Below are positions 47,737 through 58,101 of a DNA stretch of 64,000 nucleotides, in pieces; the first letter of the stretch is position 1, and the number at the start of each line of letters is the position of its first letter. Under the pieces are notes generated by a model. It made no database searches. It was not told where the DNA came from and saw nothing but the letters and a program-made list of their open reading frames with translations. The stretch covers positions 1 through 64,000 of the forward strand of contig JABWBP010000003.1 in NCBI GenBank assembly GCA_013360445.1, in the 5' to 3' direction. The DNA is from Calditrichaceae bacterium. GTDB taxonomy: Bacteria; Calditrichota; Calditrichia; RBG-13-44-9; J075. The position numbers and the translations under genes were made by a program.

Positions 47737-48861
47737 ATGAAATTCAGCATCCAGCGAGACGAAATTTACGAGGCGCTGCAAAAAGTGGCCAGCGTTATTC
47801 CCCAGCGATCTACCATTGCCATGACCCAGAATATCAAGTTTAGCGTTGCGGACGGGCAGTTGGAATTGATGACCACGGACCTGGAAATTACCATGGTATC
47901 GTTCGTGAAACCCCAGGAGGTGACCGAGGAGGGCGCTATCGCTCTGCCGGGGCGGCAAATTCACGATCTGGTGCGGGAATTGCCCAATATTTTGCTGACC
48001 TTTGAATCCGACGCCAATCATCGCCTGGAAATTCGCTCCGACTTCGGGCAGTATAAAATCGGGGGGGAGAATCCCACGGAATTCCCCCACAAACCGGCCA
48101 TTACCGAGGTGCATGAAATCCAGCTTCCCAACCGGATCCTGAAACGGTTGATCGAAAAAACTATTTTCGCTACCTCCACCGACGAACTTCGCCCGGCCCT
48201 CACCGGGGTATTTTTCGAGCTGGGCGAGAACTCGATACAAACCGTCGCCACCGACGGCCACCGCCTGGCCATGTTAGGATACCGGGATGATTCTCTTCCG
48301 ATAGAATCCATGAACGCGATCATTTCCACCCGGGCTTTGAATTTTGTGCTCCGCAGCGTCGAATTTGAGGGTGTGACCGCCATGGCGCTGGGGAACAAAC
48401 ACGCCCTCTTCCAGATGGACAGCACCCGGCTCTACGCCCGCTTAATCGAGGAAATGTATGTGGACTACAACCGGGTGATTCCCAATGACATCAATTACGA
48501 GCTGACCATCAACAATGCGGAGTTGCTCGCTTCGGTAAAACGGGTCTCGCTGTTTTCCAATCCCATTACCGCCCAGGTGGTGCTTCACATTACCCCCCAA
48601 CGCCTGGAAATTCACGCCGAAGACATGGATTATGGCGGCGAGGCGAATGAAGCGATCGCTCACCAATCCTTTACCGGCGAGGATTTTACCATCGGGTTCA
48701 ATTCCCGCTACCTGCAAACCGTGCTCCGGCATGTGGATTCCCAACAAGTAGTATTGAAACTGGTGCGCCCGGATTACGCGGTATTGCTTCAGCCCACGGA
48801 AATGCCGGAGAACGAAAAACAGTTGATGTTATTGATGCCCATCCGGCTGGAAGAGGCATAA
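47737..48861 (+). CDS. dnaN: DNA polymerase III beta sliding clamp
   Basis: 374 residues forming the three-domain DNA clamp. It begins MKFSIQRDEIYEALQKV and contains TDLEITM, the central TDGHRLAMLGY and the C-terminal LLMPIRL. The ATG at 47737 follows a strong GGAGG ribosome-binding site by 4 bases; an in-frame GTG at 47725 lies within that site. First gene of the plus-strand replication block. dnaA, often adjacent, is not visible upstream. Confidence 0.96.
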   Translation: MKFSIQRDEIYEALQKVASVIPQRSTIAMTQNIKFSVADGQLELMTTDLEITMVSFVKPQEVTEEGAIALPGRQIHDLVRELPNILLTFESDANHRLEIRSDFGQYKIGGENPTEFPHKPAITEVHEIQLPNRILKRLIEKTIFATSTDELRPALTGVFFELGENSIQTVATDGHRLAMLGYRDDSLPIESMNAIISTRALNFVLRSVEFEGVTAMALGNKHALFQMDSTRLYARLIEEMYVDYNRVIPNDINYELTINNAELLASVKRVSLFSNPITAQVVLHITPQRLEIHAEDMDYGGEANEAIAHQSFTGEDFTIGFNSRYLQTVLRHVDSQQVVLKLVRPDYAVLLQPTEMPENEKQLMLLMPIRLEEA

Positions 48862-48866
48862 CCGGG

Positions 48867-48927
48867 TTGGAGTGCTTCGGTGTTCAGGAGACCCTATAAC
48901 ACTTGAACACCATAACACGAAAACACT
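48867..48927. repeat. 8-bp periodic AACACxxx repeat, copy 3
   Basis: In the dnaN-recF gap. Four exact octamers of the type TATAACAC / TTGAACAC (48895-48926) abut the recF start codon; a shorter complementary arm lies at 48867-48886. Confidence 0.85.
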
Positions 48928-50058
48928 ATGAAATTGCAGCGATTGTCACTGGTCAATTTTCGGAATTATAAAGAGGCTCACATCCAATTTTTTGAAGGCG
49001 TGCATGTAATTTACGGAGAGAACGGCTCCGGGAAAACCAGCATTTTGGAGGCGATTCACTACTTAGCATTGACCAAGAGCTTTCGCACCACCAACGATAA
49101 AAATTTGATTTTGAATACCGAAAAAATGTTTCGCATCCAGGGAGAATTCAGTTCCGGCCAGGGAACGGCCATTCAATCGGCGATCGGGTACTCCCCGGCA
49201 AATGGCAAATCCCTGACCGTTAACGGGCAGAAAGCGCAGAAATTTTCCGACTACATCGGGGAAATCCCCCTGGTCTTGCTCCACCCGGCAGATCTGACCC
49301 TGTCCCAGGGCGGCCCGGCGCAGCGCCGGCGCTTCCTGGATATTTTATTGTCGCAATCCAGCGCCCTCTACCTCCACAGCCTGATCCAGTACAATCGCTC
49401 CCTGCGCCAGCGCAACCAACTTTTGAGCGAGGCCCGGGAGGGGAAATGCGATCCCCAGCTGCTGAAATCCTGGGAAGAGAACCTGATCGCCCACGGTACG
49501 GAATTGATCCGCAAACGCCAGGAAGCCACTGCCCGGCTCAGCGAGTCGGTAAAACAGCATTACCGGGGGTTGAGCAATAGCGAAGACAAGGTCAAAATCA
49601 TTTACCGCTGCAATGTAGAAACACAAAGCAACCAATCCCTCGCCGAGGCGTATCATCGCCTGTTCGAGCAGAGCCGGGCGAAGGAGGTAGAATACGGCAC
49701 GACCCTGCCCGGCCCTCACCGCGATGATCTGCTGTTTTTACTGAGCGGCAAACCGCTGAAAGATTACGCCAGCCAGGGAGAGCATAAAACCTTCATCATC
49801 GCCTTGAAGCTGGCGGAATTCCAGCACTTGCAGCAGCAGCGCCTGCAAGCGCCCATTTTGCTGTTCGACGACATTTTCGGGGAGTTGGACGCCAACCGCA
49901 TTCAGCAGATGTTGCAGCAGCTTGGCCACATCGGGCAGGTGTTCATCACCACCACCTCGAGGAATTTTTTCGACAAAATGGGCCCCGCGAGCATTTCTGA
50001 CCTCCCGATCCATTATTACCGGGTGGAGGATGGCGGAGTCGCCGCGACGGAAGCGTGA
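48928..50058 (+). CDS. recF: DNA replication and repair protein RecF
   Basis: 376 residues of the SMC-like ATPase that loads recombination proteins at gaps. Walker A GENGSGKT at 30-37, the signature LSQGGPAQRRRFLDILLSQ, and Walker B LLFDDIFGELD near residue 316. The start codon immediately follows an octamer repeat, leaving no recognisable ribosome-binding site. Lies between dnaN and the DUF721 gene. Confidence 0.96.
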   Translation: MKLQRLSLVNFRNYKEAHIQFFEGVHVIYGENGSGKTSILEAIHYLALTKSFRTTNDKNLILNTEKMFRIQGEFSSGQGTAIQSAIGYSPANGKSLTVNGQKAQKFSDYIGEIPLVLLHPADLTLSQGGPAQRRRFLDILLSQSSALYLHSLIQYNRSLRQRNQLLSEAREGKCDPQLLKSWEENLIAHGTELIRKRQEATARLSESVKQHYRGLSNSEDKVKIIYRCNVETQSNQSLAEAYHRLFEQSRAKEVEYGTTLPGPHRDDLLFLLSGKPLKDYASQGEHKTFIIALKLAEFQHLQQQRLQAPILLFDDIFGELDANRIQQMLQQLGHIGQVFITTTSRNFFDKMGPASISDLPIHYYRVEDGGVAATEA

Positions 50059-50075
50059 AAGCGGCGTTCGGGAGT

Positions 50076-50143
50076 GCAAAGCTTCAGCTTTGCCTTAACT
50101 TCCCCCAATTGCTTTACACGAGTAACGCGTTGGGGCATTGGGG
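50076..50143. repeat. palindromic segment between recF and DUF721
   Basis: Contains a perfect hairpin GCAAAGC-TTCA-GCTTTGC (50076-50093) and a second inverted pair CCCCAATTGC/GCATTGGGG (50103-50112, 50135-50143). No T-tract, so probably not an intrinsic terminator. Confidence 0.6.
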
Positions 50144-50213
50144 TAACGGATTATTGGATTAATGAAGATCGGAGTCGAACCATCCGATAATTGAACCGTC
50201 TGGGTGGAGATGT

Positions 50214-50504
50214 ATGGCGAAGGGAAGAGAAACCCACATCCGCGAGGCCATCTTAGGCTTTTTCAAAGCCGCGGGGATGCGGGAACGCTTCGATGAGAAC
50301 CTCGCCATCGCTTTCTGGGACGTGTGCGTGGGCAAGGAAATCGCCCGGCATACCGATCCCCAAAAAGTAAAGGAGGGAATCATCTTCGTGAAGGTTGACA
50401 ACGACGTCTGGCGAAACGAATTGCTGTTTTTCAAACACCAGATCATTCAAAAACTGAATGAAAAGATCGGGAAAAAGGTAATTCAGGAAATTAAATTTTA
50501 CTAA
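50214..50504 (+). CDS. DUF721/DciA-like protein
   Basis: 96 residues: a helical N-terminus, then FWDVCVGKEIARHTDPQKV followed by GIIFVKVDNDVWRNELLFFKHQIIQKLNEKIG, the DUF721 pattern. Members include DciA, the ancestral loader of the replicative helicase DnaB, and commonly sit near dnaN-recF-gyrB, as here. This is the minimal domain; longer DciA proteins carry extra N-terminal tails. GGAG precedes the ATG. Confidence 0.8.
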   Translation: MAKGRETHIREAILGFFKAAGMRERFDENLAIAFWDVCVGKEIARHTDPQKVKEGIIFVKVDNDVWRNELLFFKHQIIQKLNEKIGKKVIQEIKFY

Positions 50505-50511
50505 GGAATGA

Positions 50512-52455
<1,944 letters not shown>

Positions 52456-52476
52456 AAAAATATGGAGATGATACCG

Positions 52477-52848
52477 ATGGCTGAAAAAAATAATTCTCAG
52501 CCCGTTGTTGTAAGAACCAGCCGGGGATTAACGATTGCCGGTACCAGAATTACACTTTATGCCATTATGGATTACCTGAAGCTGGAATGGCCAGCAAAGC
52601 TGATCCGGGATCGGCTCAATCTTACCGACGAACAACTTAATGGCGCTTTGGATTATATTGAAGCCCATTTAGAAGAAGTCGAGGCCGAATATCAGCTTGT
52701 CCTGAAACAAGCAGAGGAAATCCGGCAATACTGGGAAGAGCGCAACAAAGAACGGTTTGCCGAAATTGCCGCGTTACCCCCCAGGCCCGGCCAGGAAAAA
52801 ATCAAGGCAAAAATTCGCGCTCGTAAAAAAGAATTGAACCTGCCATGA
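52477..52848 (+). CDS. DUF433 antitoxin-like protein
   Basis: 123 residues from the ATG at 52477, 9 bases after GGAG (an upstream ATG at 52462 is possible). The first 70 residues are a DUF433 winged-helix-like domain (VVRTSRGLTIAGTRITLYAIMDYLK...LTDEQLNGALDYIEAH), followed by a charged helical tail. DUF433 proteins pair with DUF5615 PIN-like toxins; the next gene is that partner and overlaps by 4 bases (ATGA). It lies only 21 bp after gyrB, so it is probably co-transcribed with it. Confidence 0.85.
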   Translation: MAEKNNSQPVVVRTSRGLTIAGTRITLYAIMDYLKLEWPAKLIRDRLNLTDEQLNGALDYIEAHLEEVEAEYQLVLKQAEEIRQYWEERNKERFAEIAALPPRPGQEKIKAKIRARKKELNLP

Positions 52849-53192
52849 TCAAGTTCCTGGCGGATCATAATATCGAAGGGCAAGCAGAAATTCTTTGGGG
52901 TACGATGGCGGCGGAAGGATGGGTAGAGTTTTTCTCCCTCAAACTGTTAACTTTCGCCGATACCGGCTTGTCTTATGAAAGTAATGATCGGGAAGTTTGG
53001 AGATTCGCTCAAGCAAATCAAATTATTCTCCTCACCGATAATCGCAACATGGAAGGCGATGATTCCTTGGAGCAAACCATACGCGATGAGAGTGTGCCTT
53101 CATCCCTACCCGTTTTAACGATTGGGAATGTGGGAAGGATAGATGAAAAGATATATCGAATCAGATGTGCTACCCGGATAGAGAAATACTAA
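52845..53192 (+). CDS. DUF5615 PIN-like toxin
   Basis: 115 residues starting MIKFLADHNIEG with the first conserved Asp, and a second acidic cluster at LLTDNRNMEGDDSLEQTIRDE. This is the DUF5615 Mut7-C/PIN-like fold, normally about 110-120 residues. Putative RNase neutralised by the upstream DUF433 protein (4-base overlap). The frame is intact, in contrast to the broken vapC and brnT of this window. It separates gyrB from gyrA by about 0.8 kb. Confidence 0.8.
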   Translation: MIKFLADHNIEGQAEILWGTMAAEGWVEFFSLKLLTFADTGLSYESNDREVWRFAQANQIILLTDNRNMEGDDSLEQTIRDESVPSSLPVLTIGNVGRIDEKIYRIRCATRIEKY

Positions 53193-53296
53193 TCGACATC
53201 GAAAATTATTTAGGAACCGGTCGGATTTATGTGCCATAACATTTTTAAAAATCGACCCCCATTGGAAACAATAAAATAACCGAGGTATATTAAAGA

Positions 53297-55735
53297 ATGG
53301 AACTCCAACGCCAGCGCATTGTCCCCTTAGATATTCAGGAGGAGATGCGCAATTCCTACTTAGATTACTCCATGTCCGTCATCGTGGCGCGGGCGCTGCC
53401 GGACGTGCGCGACGGCCTGAAACCGGTGCACCGCCGGGTGCTCTACGGCATGTCCGAGTTAGGCTTGCTGTTCAACCGCCCCTATAAAAAGAGCGCCCGG
53501 GTGGTCGGGGAAGTGCTCGGTAAATTCCATCCCCACGGCGACACCGCGGTGTACGATACCATGGTGCGGATGGTGCAGGATTTTTCGCTGCGTTACCCGC
53601 TCATCGACGGGCAGGGCAACTTCGGCTCGGTAGATGGCGACTCCCCCGCGGCCATGCGTTACACGGAAGTGCGCCTCTCCCGCATCGCCAATGAGGTGCT
53701 CCGCGACCTCGACAAGGATACCGTGGATTTCCGCCCCAATTTCGACGACACCCTCACCGAACCGGTCATCCTGCCCTCCCTGCTGCCCAATTTGCTCTGC
53801 AACGGCGCTTCCGGGATCGCGGTGGGCATGGCTACCAACATTCCGCCCCACAACCTCCGGGAAGTGGTGGACGCCCTGGTCGCCCAGGTTGACGACCCCG
53901 AAATCCCCGTGGAAACCCTGATGAAGCACATCAAGGGGCCGGATTTTCCCACCGCCGGAATCATTTTCGGCAGCGAAGGAATCAGGGAAGCCTACAAAAC
54001 CGGGCGGGGCAAGGTGATCGTACGGGCGCGCGCCAACATCGAGCATACCCGCGGCAGCCGCGACCGCATCATCGTTTCCGAGCTTCCCTACCAGGTCAAT
54101 AAAGCCTCGTTGATCGAAAAGATCGCCGAGTTGGTGCGCGGCAAAACCATCGAGGGGATCGCGGACATCAACGATGAATCCGACCGCGACGGGATGCGCG
54201 TCGTCATCGAGCTGAAGCGCGACGCCCAGCCGGAAGTGGTGCTCAACCAGCTTTTCAAGCACACCCAGATGCAGAATACCTTCGGGATTATCAACTTGGC
54301 GCTGGTGGACGGGCAGCCGAAGATTATGGATCTCAAGGAGATGTTGAAGCACTTCATCGACCACCGCCACGTGGTGGTGCTGCGCCGCACCCGCTTCGAG
54401 CTGGACAAGGCGGAAAGACGCGCCCACATCTTAGAAGGCTACAAAATCGCCCTGGACAACATCGATGAGATCGTGCAGATCATCAAAAAATCCCGCAGCC
54501 CGGAAACCGCGCAGGAAAACCTGATGAAGCGCTTCAAGCTCTCGGAAATCCAGGCCAAGGCGATTTTGGACATGCGCCTGCAACGGCTTACCGGTCTGGA
54601 GCGCAAGAAAATCGAGGACGAATACCGGGAAGTCATCAAAACCATCGCCCGCTTGAAGGCGATTTTGGAGAGCCGGGCGCTGCAAATGCAGATCATCAAA
54701 GAAGAGCTGCTGCACCTGAAGGAAACCTACGGCGACGACCGCCGCACCGAAATCGTCCGCGATTACGAGGAGTTCTCCATCGAAGATATGATCGCGGAAG
54801 AGGATATGGTGATCACCATTACCCGCGACGGGTACATCAAGCGCTTCCCGGTGAGCGGGTACCGCCGCCAGAACCGCAATACCCGGGGCAGCACCGGCGC
54901 GGTGGCCAAGGGGGAGGATTTCGTGGAGCACCTGTTCATCGCCTCCACCCACAATTACATCCTTTTCTTCACTGACAAAGGGAAGTGCTACTGGCTGAAG
55001 GTGCATGAAATTCCCCAGGTAGGCAAGGCCGGCAAAGGCCGGGCCGTGGTGAATATGATCGAGTTGGAAAAAGACGAGCAAATTCGCGCGTTTATTAACG
55101 TGAAAGAGTTTTCCGACAAGGAGTACATTACCATGGCCACCCGCGAAGGGGTGATCAAGAAAACCAACTTAGCCGCCTTCGGCAATCCCCGCCGCGACGG
55201 GATCATCGCCATCAAGATCAATCCCGGCGATACCCTCATCGAAGCCAAACTGACCGACGGCAGTAACGACATCGTGCTGGCCACCTCCGCGGGCATGGCG
55301 ATCCGCTTCAGCGAAACCGAGGTGCGGGAAATGGGGCGGGCCGCGGCGGGCGTGCGGGGCATCTCCCTGGGCAAAAATGATGTGGTGGTCGGGATGGTGG
55401 TGGTCAAACGCGACGGAACCCTGCTGGCGGTTTCTGAGTTAGGCTTCGGGAAACGCACCGAAATCAAAGAATACCGCATCACCCACCGGGGCGGCAAGGG
55501 GATCAAAACCTTTAAGGCCAGCGACAAAACCGGGCGGCTGATTTCCCTCATGGAAGTGGTTGACGACGACGATTTGATGCTGATTACCAACAGCGCCATC
55601 ATTCTGCGCATCCACGTGGGCAACATCAAATCCACCGGGCGGGACACCATGGGCGTGCGGTTGATCAAATTGGACAGCGGCGCCCGCGTCAGCGACGTGG
55701 CCCGGGTGGCTTTTACCGATGAAGAGGAAGAGTAA
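53297..55735 (+). CDS. gyrA: DNA gyrase subunit A
   Basis: 812 residues. The breakage-reunion domain has active-site Tyr122 in AAMRYTEVR. The quinolone-resistance-determining region reads [14 protein letters not shown] with Thr83 and Asp87 (numbering matches E. coli). The C-terminal beta-pinwheel contains a GyrA-box-like HRGGKG. With GyrB it introduces negative supercoils. It is preceded by GAGG about 12 bases before the ATG. A heptamer repeat lies just after the stop. Confidence 0.98.
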   Translation: MELQRQRIVPLDIQEEMRNSYLDYSMSVIVARALPDVRDGLKPVHRRVLYGMSELGLLFNRPYKKSARVVGEVLGKFHPHGDTAVYDTMVRMVQDFSLRYPLIDGQGNFGSVDGDSPAAMRYTEVRLSRIANEVLRDLDKDTVDFRPNFDDTLTEPVILPSLLPNLLCNGASGIAVGMATNIPPHNLREVVDALVAQVDDPEIPVETLMKHIKGPDFPTAGIIFGSEGIREAYKTGRGKVIVRARANIEHTRGSRDRIIVSELPYQVNKASLIEKIAELVRGKTIEGIADINDESDRDGMRVVIELKRDAQPEVVLNQLFKHTQMQNTFGIINLALVDGQPKIMDLKEMLKHFIDHRHVVVLRRTRFELDKAERRAHILEGYKIALDNIDEIVQIIKKSRSPETAQENLMKRFKLSEIQAKAILDMRLQRLTGLERKKIEDEYREVIKTIARLKAILESRALQMQIIKEELLHLKETYGDDRRTEIVRDYEEFSIEDMIAEEDMVITITRDGYIKRFPVSGYRRQNRNTRGSTGAVAKGEDFVEHLFIASTHNYILFFTDKGKCYWLKVHEIPQVGKAGKGRAVVNMIELEKDEQIRAFINVKEFSDKEYITMATREGVIKKTNLAAFGNPRRDGIIAIKINPGDTLIEAKLTDGSNDIVLATSAGMAIRFSETEVREMGRAAAGVRGISLGKNDVVVGMVVVKRDGTLLAVSELGFGKRTEIKEYRITHRGGKGIKTFKASDKTGRLISLMEVVDDDDLMLITNSAIILRIHVGNIKSTGRDTMGVRLIKLDSGARVSDVARVAFTDEEEE

Positions 55736-55757
55736 TTGGGTAAAGGTGAAGTTTTAC

Positions 55758-55812
55758 GGAATACGCAATACGGAATAGGGAATGCGTAAAGCGTATTCCG
55801 TATTGCGTAGTG
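55758..55812. repeat. heptamer repeat GGAATAC/GCAATAC, inverted
   Basis: After gyrA. Units GGAATAC, GCAATAC, GGAATAG, then complementary GTATTCC, GTATTGC in 7-bp phase, forming a hairpin of about 18 bp per arm. Related arrays lie at 58065-58101 and 61484-61612. Confidence 0.85.
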
Positions 55813-55836
55813 AACGATCAAAATCGAGAAAAAACC

Positions 55837-56457
55837 ATGAAAAAGATTTCCGAATCCACCATTCGAAGGTTGTCGAAGTATTACCGTTCCCTGGAGCAAT
55901 TGGTCGAAAAGAGAACCGACACCGTTTCCTCCGACCAGTTAGCGGAGATGGATGGAATTACCTCCGCCCAGGTGCGGAAAGACCTTTCCTTTTTTGGAAC
56001 TTTCGGAAAAAGAGGACTGGGGTATAACACCAAAGCTCTCAAAAAGCAAATCGGGGAAATTCTGGGTCTGGTCAAAGAATGGCGCGTGGGAATCATCGGG
56101 GCCGGGAATATCGGCCGGGCCCTGGTAAATTTCGGAGAGTTCAAAAAGCAGGGATTCAAGGTTACCCTGATCATGGATTCCGACCCGGCGAAGGTAGGAG
56201 AGCGCATTCAAGACCTGACCGTGGAGAGCACCGACCGCCTGACAACGCTGGTAAAATCCCACAAAATCGAGATCGCCATTGTCGCCGTGCCCACCCATGC
56301 CGCCCAGCGGGTGGCGGACGATCTGGTGAAGGCGGGTGTGCGGGCGATCTTGAATTTCGCTCCCATCAGCCTGAAAGTGCCTCCCAACGTGCAGGTCAAG
56401 TACGAAAACCCCGCCATCGAGATCGAATCGCTTTCATATTTTTTGAAAAATTCATGA
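55837..56457 (+). CDS. rex: redox-sensing repressor Rex
   Basis: 206 residues from the ATG at 55837 (an in-frame ATG at 55810 adds nine residues encoded partly by repeat). The N-terminal winged helix (ISESTIRRLSKYYRSLEQL...SSDQLAEMDGITSAQVRKDLSFFG) is followed by the Rossmann NADH-binding domain with GAGNIGRAL. Rex senses the NADH/NAD+ ratio and represses fermentation and respiration genes at TTGTGAAxxxxxxTTCACAA-like sites. None of its usual targets adjoin it here. Confidence 0.95.
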   Translation: MKKISESTIRRLSKYYRSLEQLVEKRTDTVSSDQLAEMDGITSAQVRKDLSFFGTFGKRGLGYNTKALKKQIGEILGLVKEWRVGIIGAGNIGRALVNFGEFKKQGFKVTLIMDSDPAKVGERIQDLTVESTDRLTTLVKSHKIEIAIVAVPTHAAQRVADDLVKAGVRAILNFAPISLKVPPNVQVKYENPAIEIESLSYFLKNS

Positions 56458-56459
56458 TC

Positions 56460-56552
56460 AGATGGTTGCATGGCTGAATGGTTAAATGGTTTAATAGTTG
56501 GTTATTGATATTTCAACAATTTAGCCATTCAGCCATCTAACCATTCAACTAT
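56460..56552. repeat. 8-bp periodic ATGGTTxx repeat, inverted, between convergent genes
   Basis: Left arm ATGGTTGC, ATGGCTGA, ATGGTTAA units; right arm the complementary TTTAGCCA, TTCAGCCA units. Sits between the convergent rex and radical SAM genes and runs into the 3' end of the latter, where it might serve as a two-way transcript end. Confidence 0.8.
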
Positions 56553-57833
56553 TTCCCGCCCGGGCAAAATTTTCACCATAGTCTTCCGCCCGAAATCCCG
56601 CTCGAATTCTTCGTTGCTGCCGTACACGTACCCGAAAGCGCTCCCCCAAATCGTCGCTTTTTCCATGCACAGGTACATAAACACCTCATCCCGCCAGGGT
56701 TTGAGGGCATCGTACATGGTTCGGAACATCCGGATTTTGACCGCATCGGGATAGGTGAGCTTGCCGTGCGGATCCGCAACCATTTCCATCTGCAAGATTT
56801 TAGTCTGGTGACCCAACTGGCGAATCTTCTGGATTGCCGGTTTGATCATAGTAATGGAGCCGAAGGAGATGAACGACACCTCTGCCGGGCTGAACCGCCG
56901 GAGCAGTTCGCCGGCGATGGCCGGGTACTCCTCCTCCCAGCCGGCGTAATACACCATGGGGTGAAAATGAAACGCAACCTTAACGCCCCGTTCCGCCACG
57001 GCGCGGGCGGCTGCGAGCCGCCGGGAAAGGCTGGCTGTAAAATGTTCCTCGTTTGCGATGATGGTGGGGGTGTTCAGCGACCAACTGCACACAATGTTGG
57101 AGGGTGTTTCGTTTTCCAGAAAATAAGCGACGTTGTCGGACTTGGTCTTGAATTCTAACAAAATATTGGGATGCTCCGCGGCAAAGCGGCACAAAGCATC
57201 CAAGTTGCCGTTGCGGTTGCCCCAGGCTAAAGAGTCCGAAGACTGCCCGGTGCCGAAATGGTAGAAGCGCCCCGGTTCGATGGGGATGGCCTTCAACTTT
57301 TCGGCGAAATCTTCATCGAATACGATCCGCTCGCTGTAGAAAGTTTGAATGGTGCAATAACTGCACCCGAAGATGCAATTTTCCACCGCGTCGATGGTGC
57401 GGAGGTTGCAGCAGACCGTTTTAGGAGAGGCCACCGGGCAGGAACCCCAGATCTTTTTCTCAGATTTTTCCGTGACGATCTTGCTCTTTTCCCGTTTCTT
57501 CGGGCGGACCAATCCCTGTTCCGGGTAGCGCTTCGGGGAGCGCCGCAGCTCGGTTAAATGAATTTGCAGGCGCCGGAAAAGCTGTTTCTTCAGCGCCGCT
57601 CCCCGGGAACCGTTTCGAGCGGACTCCGCCTCCCACCAGCTTTGCAAATCCGCTTCTCCCCAGCTTGCCAGGTCGCGGCAGGCCTCCACCGCCTGGCGGA
57701 ATTCCTGGAAGCTGAAGCGATGGGCAAAAGCAATCTCCCGGATAAAACGCTGCTGTTCCGGGTCCAAAGCCTCGTAGAGCGTTTTATGCTGGAATGAAGC
57801 AAATTTTTCGGAGTAGTTGAGTTTGTGGTTCAT
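56529..57833 (-). CDS. spore-photoproduct-lyase-like radical SAM protein
   Basis: 434 residues from the ATG at 57833 (an upstream GTG/ATG-type frame start at 57863 lies in a mobile-element arm). An N-terminal helical region (about 1-125) is followed by a radical SAM core with the Fe-S Cys triad at 153, 157 and 160 (NCIFGCSYCTIQ). Later motifs include WSLNTPTIIANEE and FHFHPMVYYAGWEEEY. This places it in the SplB/COG1533 group; family members repair DNA or have unknown substrates. No sporulation genes are seen, so the specific lesion is unproven. Confidence 0.85.
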   Translation of the reverse strand: MNHKLNYSEKFASFQHKTLYEALDPEQQRFIREIAFAHRFSFQEFRQAVEACRDLASWGEADLQSWWEAESARNGSRGAALKKQLFRRLQIHLTELRRSPKRYPEQGLVRPKKREKSKIVTEKSEKKIWGSCPVASPKTVCCNLRTIDAVENCIFGCSYCTIQTFYSERIVFDEDFAEKLKAIPIEPGRFYHFGTGQSSDSLAWGNRNGNLDALCRFAAEHPNILLEFKTKSDNVAYFLENETPSNIVCSWSLNTPTIIANEEHFTASLSRRLAAARAVAERGVKVAFHFHPMVYYAGWEEEYPAIAGELLRRFSPAEVSFISFGSITMIKPAIQKIRQLGHQTKILQMEMVADPHGKLTYPDAVKIRMFRTMYDALKPWRDEVFMYLCMEKATIWGSAFGYVYGSNEEFERDFGRKTMVKILPGREIVEWLDG

Positions 57834-57841
57834 GGTTTTAA

Positions 57842-58066
57842 AAGGTAAATCTTGTACTATCACCTGATCTTTGAGAATTTTCGGGGAATACGCGGTTTCA
57901 ACACCCCTTTGACCTCACCTAACCCCTCCCGGCGCTTCGCGCCACCCTCCCCTTCCCTCTCCTGCCAGGAGAGGGAAGGGGAGGGTTGGGGTGGGGATGG
58001 GTGAGGTTAGGCGACAGAACGACATGGAAATTCTCAAATATCAGGTGATAGTACAAGGTAAATCTT
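57842..58066. mobile_element. MITE-like element with 29-bp terminal inverted repeats
   Basis: Core 57852-58056 (205 bp). Left arm 57852-57880 begins TTGTACTATCACCTGAT; the right arm 58028-58056 is its complement with 28 of 29 bases matching. Immediately outside both ends is the direct repeat GGTAAATC (57844-57851, 58057-58064), extendable to 12 bp AAGGTAAATCTT. The interior (about 57912-58012) is a second inverted repeat of CCCTCCCCTTCCC-type sequence and has no coding capacity. Consistent with a non-autonomous transposon inserted between the radical SAM and FHA genes. Confidence 0.8.
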
Positions 58067-58101
58067 AATACGTAAAAAACGGAACACGTATTACGTTTCA
58101 C
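58065..58101. repeat. TACGTAA-type repeat at the end of the FHA gene
   Basis: Short complementary words AATACGTAA and CACGTATTACG; the right end coincides with the stop codon of the FHA-trypsin gene. Confidence 0.55.

Noticed and set aside
53459-54427. 322-codon minus-strand frame
   Set aside because: Lies wholly inside gyrA on the opposite strand.
53297-55735. Quinolone-resistance mutation in gyrA
   Set aside because: Thr83/Asp87 is a normal wild-type combination in several phyla, so it is not evidence of selected resistance.
57842-58066. Intrinsic terminator of the radical SAM or FHA gene
   Set aside because: It lies upstream of the radical SAM gene and has perfect target-site duplications, which fit a transposed element better.
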